The notes under the pieces were generated by a model. The model saw only the letters and a program-made list of their open reading frames with translations. It was not told the origin of the DNA and did not search any database. From the NCBI GenBank assembly GCA_035690065.1, contig DASSKW010000090.1, positions 1 to 9,760 of the forward strand: a stretch of DNA of 9,760 bases, in the 5' to 3' direction. The position numbers and the translations under genes are program-made. Below are positions 6,541 to 9,760 of the stretch, one piece after another (position 1 is the stretch's first letter; each line of letters opens with the position of its first letter). The stretch comes from DASSKW01 sp035690065 (GTDB taxonomy: Bacteria; Pseudomonadota; Gammaproteobacteria; Natronospirales; REEB76).

Positions 6541-8778
6541 ATGTCCAGAATCGGGTCAATAAGGATCGCCAGCTTATTTTTATTGATCATCCTGATGATG
6601 TCCGTCAGCCCGGCTTATGCCGATACGCCTGGTCAGGAAGTGGAACCGGCTGCACCGCGTATCTGTTTGGTGTTGTCAGGAGGTGGAGCACGTGGCGCGG
6701 CACATGTCGGTGTACTCGAAGCACTTGAACAGTTGCATATCCCCGTCGACTGCATCGCCGGCACCAGCATCGGCGCCATCATCGGGGGTCTGTATGCGGC
6801 TGGCATGAGCACAAAAGACCTGGACCAGATACTGCAAACCCGCGATCTACAGGCCAGCATGGGTAATCAGCAGCAACGCAGTCTGCTGAGCTATCAGGAA
6901 AAGCAGAATCAACTGCGATATATAGTCCAGGCAGAATTTGGTTATGCCGATGGCAGGGCCTTCTTTCCACAGGGCATCATCGCCGGCAACGATCCGAGTC
7001 GGATCCTTAACGACCTGACGCTGCTTACGGATCCCAATCAGAATTTCAGCAAACTTCCGATCCCTTTCAAGGCGGTCGCCACTGATATCGACACCGGCAA
7101 GATGGTGATACTTGACCATGGCAACCTTGCCGAAGCCCTGCGCGCCAGCATGTCCGTCCCCGGTGTATATCCACCCGTGCACTTTCAGGGGCATACGCTG
7201 GTAGATGGTGGTTTGGTACGTAACTTGCCGGTGGATGTCGCGCGTGGCATGGGTGCCGATATCATCATCGCAGTCAATGTCGGGACCCCGCTCACTCCGC
7301 TCGGCAACGAACAGGATGTGGTGAGCGTATCACTGCAAGTCGTGAAGATACTTAGCCAGCAGAATGTGGATACGTCCAATGCCAGCCTGCACGCCGGCGA
7401 TATCCTCATCAGTCCCGATCTTGGAGATATCACTTCGACCGACTTTAACCGCATGGGTGATGCGATCCGGATCGGTAAGCAGGCGGCACTCCAGGCATTG
7501 CAGCCACTGAGATCGTTGCAACTTTCGTCGCAGGCATACGCGCAATACAAGGCGGCGCACGAATACGTCCCGCCTGTCGTCAGACATGTGGATTTCATAG
7601 AGATCAGCGGCAACCAGCATGTTTCGACGACCTTGATCCGCAGCCACATGGTAAGCAAACCCGGGGATACCTGGAGCACAGGCGCGATAGATCAGGATCT
7701 CAAGAACCTGTATCACCTGGGTTATTTCAGTTACGTACACATCTCTGTACGACAGGACGGAGATCGCACCGGATTGCTGGTCAAGGTGATCGAAAAGCCG
7801 TGGGATCCGAATTATTTCCGTTTCGGTATCCGTATTGCGGACGACCTGGAAGGCAGCAGTCAGTACGACCTGCTGTTCGGCTGGACCCGTGCCGAGCTCG
7901 ATCTGCTGGGCGGCGAATGGCGTAATGAACTCGAGATTGGCAAGACCCGGCGGATATATAGCGAACTCTATCAACCGGTCACGTACTCTGGAGCCGTGTT
8001 CGTCGCACCACAAGTCGAATATCTGAACAACACTTTCGATCTGTTTTCCGGCGAGAACCGGATCGCAGAATACAGCGCCCAATTGACACGCGGCGGTTTC
8101 GACGTGGGTAGTGTGTTCGGTAATTCCGCCGAGTTGCGAGTCGGCCTGGATTACGGGCATGTCATCACCCAGCCACGTATCGGTGCCAGCTCGCTCCCTG
8201 GTTACCGGGACACAGTGGGTGGTGCTCGGCTACATTTCGGCATGGACACGCTGGAAGGTGACACCGGTTTCCCCATGTCCGGTTCCTATGTCCAATTCAC
8301 CGGGTTCTTTGCGCGCGGTAACCTTGGCAGCGAGATCGACTATGATAAAGCCGACATCACCGGCTTGCATGCCTTCGGCAATGGTCAGCATACCGTGATC
8401 CTGTCGGCTGAAGTCGGTTCATCCTTCGGTTCGGACATCCCCTTGTACGATCAGTTTACGCTGGGCGGGTTCCTGTCGCTCTCCGGTTTGCGCCAGCAAC
8501 AATTGCGTGGACAGAAATTACTGAATGCACGTGCGATCTACTTGAACAGGATCGCGATTTTGCCTAGCGTGATGGGCAACGGGTTGTATTTCGGCGCCAG
8601 CCTGGAAGCCGGGAATATCTGGGACAATACCGAGAAGATCAACCCTGCACAATTGAAATACGGTGCCGCATTATTCCTCGGTGCAGATACAGCGCTGGGC
8701 CCTCTGTATCTGGGGACGGGGTTTTCACAAGGGGGCAATCAGTCGTTGTATCTTTACCTGGGCTTACCCTTCAACTGA
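6541..8778 (+). CDS. Patatin-like phospholipase with POTRA and Omp85 barrel (PlpD-like, type Vd autotransporter)
   Basis: Predicted secreted or outer-membrane-tethered lipase of the PlpD/FplA type. With the ATG at 6541 the protein has 745 residues and a signal peptide (1-27, ending PAYA before DTPG). The patatin domain (about 38-325) has the oxyanion motif GGGARG (47-52), the GTSIG nucleophile elbow with Ser76, and DGG with Asp222, so the catalytic dyad is intact. One POTRA-like domain follows (about 348-420; VDFIEISGNQHVSTTLIRSH, then LKNLYHLGYFSYV). The rest (about 423-745) alternates as an outer-membrane barrel and includes an Omp85-like LGGFLSLSGLR, ending in LYLYLGLPFN. The frame is open to an ATG at 6475, but that adds 22 polar residues before the signal peptide, whereas 6541 has CGGAA five bases upstream; I prefer 6541. 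It is divergent from nfeD and probably co-transcribed with the asparaginase-like gene 21 bases downstream. Confidence 0.93.
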   Translation: MSRIGSIRIASLFLLIILMMSVSPAYADTPGQEVEPAAPRICLVLSGGGARGAAHVGVLEALEQLHIPVDCIAGTSIGAIIGGLYAAGMSTKDLDQILQTRDLQASMGNQQQRSLLSYQEKQNQLRYIVQAEFGYADGRAFFPQGIIAGNDPSRILNDLTLLTDPNQNFSKLPIPFKAVATDIDTGKMVILDHGNLAEALRASMSVPGVYPPVHFQGHTLVDGGLVRNLPVDVARGMGADIIIAVNVGTPLTPLGNEQDVVSVSLQVVKILSQQNVDTSNASLHAGDILISPDLGDITSTDFNRMGDAIRIGKQAALQALQPLRSLQLSSQAYAQYKAAHEYVPPVVRHVDFIEISGNQHVSTTLIRSHMVSKPGDTWSTGAIDQDLKNLYHLGYFSYVHISVRQDGDRTGLLVKVIEKPWDPNYFRFGIRIADDLEGSSQYDLLFGWTRAELDLLGGEWRNELEIGKTRRIYSELYQPVTYSGAVFVAPQVEYLNNTFDLFSGENRIAEYSAQLTRGGFDVGSVFGNSAELRVGLDYGHVITQPRIGASSLPGYRDTVGGARLHFGMDTLEGDTGFPMSGSYVQFTGFFARGNLGSEIDYDKADITGLHAFGNGQHTVILSAEVGSSFGSDIPLYDQFTLGGFLSLSGLRQQQLRGQKLLNARAIYLNRIAILPSVMGNGLYFGASLEAGNIWDNTEKINPAQLKYGAALFLGADTALGPLYLGTGFSQGGNQSLYLYLGLPFN

Positions 8779-8799
8779 TTCTGAGGAGCCATTCTGGAC

Positions 8800-9285
8800 A
8801 TGGAACCGATGCGGATATTCACTACCGGTGGCACCATCGACAAGATCTATTTCGATGCCAAAAGCGAGTACGAAGTCGGCGAGCCGCAGATCGGCGACAT
8901 ACTGCGCGAAACCGGGGTCGGGTTCCCGTTCCAGATCACCTCGTTAATGCGCAAGGACAGCCTCGATATGACTGAGGCAGATCGTACCGCGATCAGAGAA
9001 GCGGTGGCTGGCTGCTCTGAACGACATGTTCTTATAACCCATGGGACCGACACCATGACCGATACGGCAGCCGTGCTGCAGAAAATAACCGGCAAAACCA
9101 TCGTGTTGACCGGTGCGCTCAATCCGGCACGGTTCCGGGGCAGTGACGCAATCTTCAATATCGGCGGTGCGGTCGTTGCTGCACAGAGCATGCCGCCTGG
9201 CATCTACATCGTCATGAATGGCCGTGTATTCGATGCCTTGAAGGTACGCAAGAATCGCGACAAGAACCGGTTCGAGGATGCCTGA
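8800..9285 (+). CDS. Single-domain asparaginase-family protein
   Basis: Matches only the N-terminal domain of bacterial L-asparaginases (161 residues against about 330). Seen directly: FTTGGTIDKIYFD (7-19) with Thr12 at the nucleophile position, THGTDTMTDTA (80-90) with Thr83 and Asp84, LTGALNPARFRGSDA (103-117), and VMNGRVFDALKVRK (138-151). Aligned by eye to E. coli AnsB, Lys151 falls at the catalytic Lys162. The four main catalytic positions are therefore kept while the C-terminal domain, which in the classical tetramer supplies residues to the neighbour's active site, is absent. Proteins of this short type occur in other proteobacteria, so this is probably a natural subfamily and not a fresh truncation. 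Activity and substrate are unknown. GAGGAG at 8783-8788 lies 11 bases before the ATG at 8800; ATG 8812, right at MRIFTTGG, is an alternative start. No signal peptide, so cytoplasmic. It follows the patatin gene by 21 bases. Confidence 0.88.
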   Translation: MEPMRIFTTGGTIDKIYFDAKSEYEVGEPQIGDILRETGVGFPFQITSLMRKDSLDMTEADRTAIREAVAGCSERHVLITHGTDTMTDTAAVLQKITGKTIVLTGALNPARFRGSDAIFNIGGAVVAAQSMPPGIYIVMNGRVFDALKVRKNRDKNRFEDA

Positions 9286-9305
9286 CCGAGGCAGGCCACT
9301 CCCAC
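9280..9305 (-). repeat. Single REP-like element overlapping the asparaginase stop codon
   Basis: On the minus strand this begins with the head GTGGGAGTGGCC (9305-9294), the same GTGGGAG head as the neighbouring REP pair, and continues into a small hairpin in which GCCTG (9280-9284) can pair with CAGGC (9292-9296). The loop and stem include the TGA stop at 9283-9285. The hairpin is degenerate compared with the copy at 9361-9387, so it is probably an older or imperfect copy. Confidence 0.55.
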
Positions 9306-9326
9306 AAAACACAGATCATGCCATTT

Positions 9327-9387
9327 ATGGGAGCGACGATACTTGCCGCGATTCTTGCAACATCGCGGCCGGGACGGCCGCTCCCAC
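9327..9387. repeat. Inverted pair of GTGGGAG-type REP elements (REPIN/BIME-like)
   Basis: The minus-strand copy (9387-9361) starts GTGGGAG and contains a perfect 7-bp stem, GCGGCCG at 9365-9371 against CGGCCGC at 9375-9381, with a three-base loop. The plus-strand copy (9327-9352) starts ATGGGAG and has a weaker stem with one mismatch and one G-T pair. The two copies face each other: GCCGCGAT (9345-9352) is exactly complementary to ATCGCGGC (9362-9369) across nine bases, so the pair can also fold as one long cruciform. The GTGGGAG head followed by a GC hairpin is the REP pattern known from Pseudomonas and relatives, usually mobilised by RAYT (IS200-like) transposases acting in trans. None is encoded here. 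Between convergent genes it could also act as a transcription barrier. Confidence 0.8.
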
Positions 9388-9398
9388 AATTGAATTCA

Positions 9399-9760
9399 TC
9401 AACCCAGATCGAATTTGATGCCCTGTGCCAGCGGCAGCTCATCGGACCAGTTGATAGTATTGGTCTGGCGGCGCATGTAGGCTTTCCAGGCATCGGACCC
9501 CGATTCGCGTCCACCACCGGTATCCTTTTCACCGCCGAAGGCACCGCCGATCTCGGCACCAGAAGTACCGATGTTGACGTTGGCGATACCGCAATCGCTG
9601 CCGACCGTCGATAGAAAATATTCGGCATGCTTCACGTTGGTGGTAAAGATGGCAGAGGAGAGCCCCTGCGGCACGGCGTTCTGGATCGCCACAGCCTGCT
9701 CCAGGCTGTGGTAAGTCATCACATACAGGATAGGTGCGAACGTCTCGGTGCAGACGATCG
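9399..9760 (-). CDS. ALDH7-type (antiquitin-like) aldehyde dehydrogenase, C-terminal part only
   Basis: The last 120 residues of an NAD-dependent aldehyde dehydrogenase; the rest lies beyond the window. The open frame runs off the right edge without a start (…TETFAPILYVMTYHSLEQAV). The tail contains GSDCGIANVNIGTSGAEIGG, then AFGGEKDTGGGRESGSDAWK and YMRR, and ends with LPLAQGIKFDLG. This ending closely follows that of ALDH7/antiquitin (LPLAQGIKF near the terminus), which oxidises alpha-aminoadipate semialdehyde in lysine breakdown; in Pseudomonas the comparable enzyme acts on piperideine-6-carboxylate. The catalytic cysteine region is not in the window, so activity cannot be judged, and the exact substrate is inferred from the subfamily. 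The stop lies 11 bases beyond the inverted REP pair and the gene converges on the asparaginase-like gene. Confidence 0.93.
   Translation of the reverse strand, partial: IVCTETFAPILYVMTYHSLEQAVAIQNAVPQGLSSAIFTTNVKHAEYFLSTVGSDCGIANVNIGTSGAEIGGAFGGEKDTGGGRESGSDAWKAYMRRQTNTINWSDELPLAQGIKFDLG

Noticed and set aside
7330..8160. 276-codon open frame antisense to the patatin/Omp85 gene
   Set aside because: Lies entirely opposite a well-supported coding region, has no recognisable domain and no ribosome binding site that I can see.

Overview
The window looks like chromosomal DNA from a Gram-negative member of the Pseudomonadota, most likely beta- or gammaproteobacterial. This rests on moderately high GC, an outer-membrane patatin/Omp85 fusion, a single-domain asparaginase, an antiquitin-type aldehyde dehydrogenase and GTGGGAG-headed REP elements. 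The assignment is an inference from gene content, not a measured phylogeny. Eight complete genes and two partial genes fill almost all of the window. I saw no rRNA, tRNA, insertion sequence, prophage or CRISPR array.

Left block, + strand (1-3002): the 3' part of a CoA pyrophosphatase-type Nudix hydrolase, then mazG (NTP pyrophosphohydrolase), a DUF432 protein and a small MscS-family mechanosensitive channel. Successive genes overlap by 4, 14 and probably 8 bases, so this is a tightly coupled operon that joins two nucleotide/cofactor house-cleaning enzymes to a DUF432-MscS pair. A 144-base gap follows. It holds a perfect 14-base palindrome resembling a CRP/FNR-family operator and a strong ribosome binding site, and leads into degV (3147-4085), a fatty-acid-binding DegV protein. 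A perfect 19-bp stem-loop without a T tract sits just after degV. The rest of the convergent gap (4142-4297) holds nothing I can name.

Middle block, - strand (6387 down to 4298): an nfeD/slipin pair. A membrane-bound ClpP-class serine protease (long NfeD) lies two bases upstream of a stomatin-like SPFH protein. The slipin tail carries a sequence resembling the segment cut by the archaeal NfeD protease.

Right block, + strand (6541-9285): reading divergently from nfeD across a short shared promoter region, a secreted patatin-like phospholipase fused to a POTRA domain and an Omp85 barrel (PlpD-like, type Vd secretion), followed 21 bases later by a one-domain asparaginase-family protein. Between it and the convergent, window-truncated ALDH7 aldehyde dehydrogenase (9399-9760, - strand) lies a 113-base spacer almost filled by REP elements: one inverted pair and one single copy whose hairpin covers the asparaginase stop codon.

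The genes are individually recognisable families. The least characterised parts are the DUF432-MscS coupling, the palindromic site ahead of degV, the single-domain asparaginase, and the REP cluster. I did not find a clearly new defence or mobile system.
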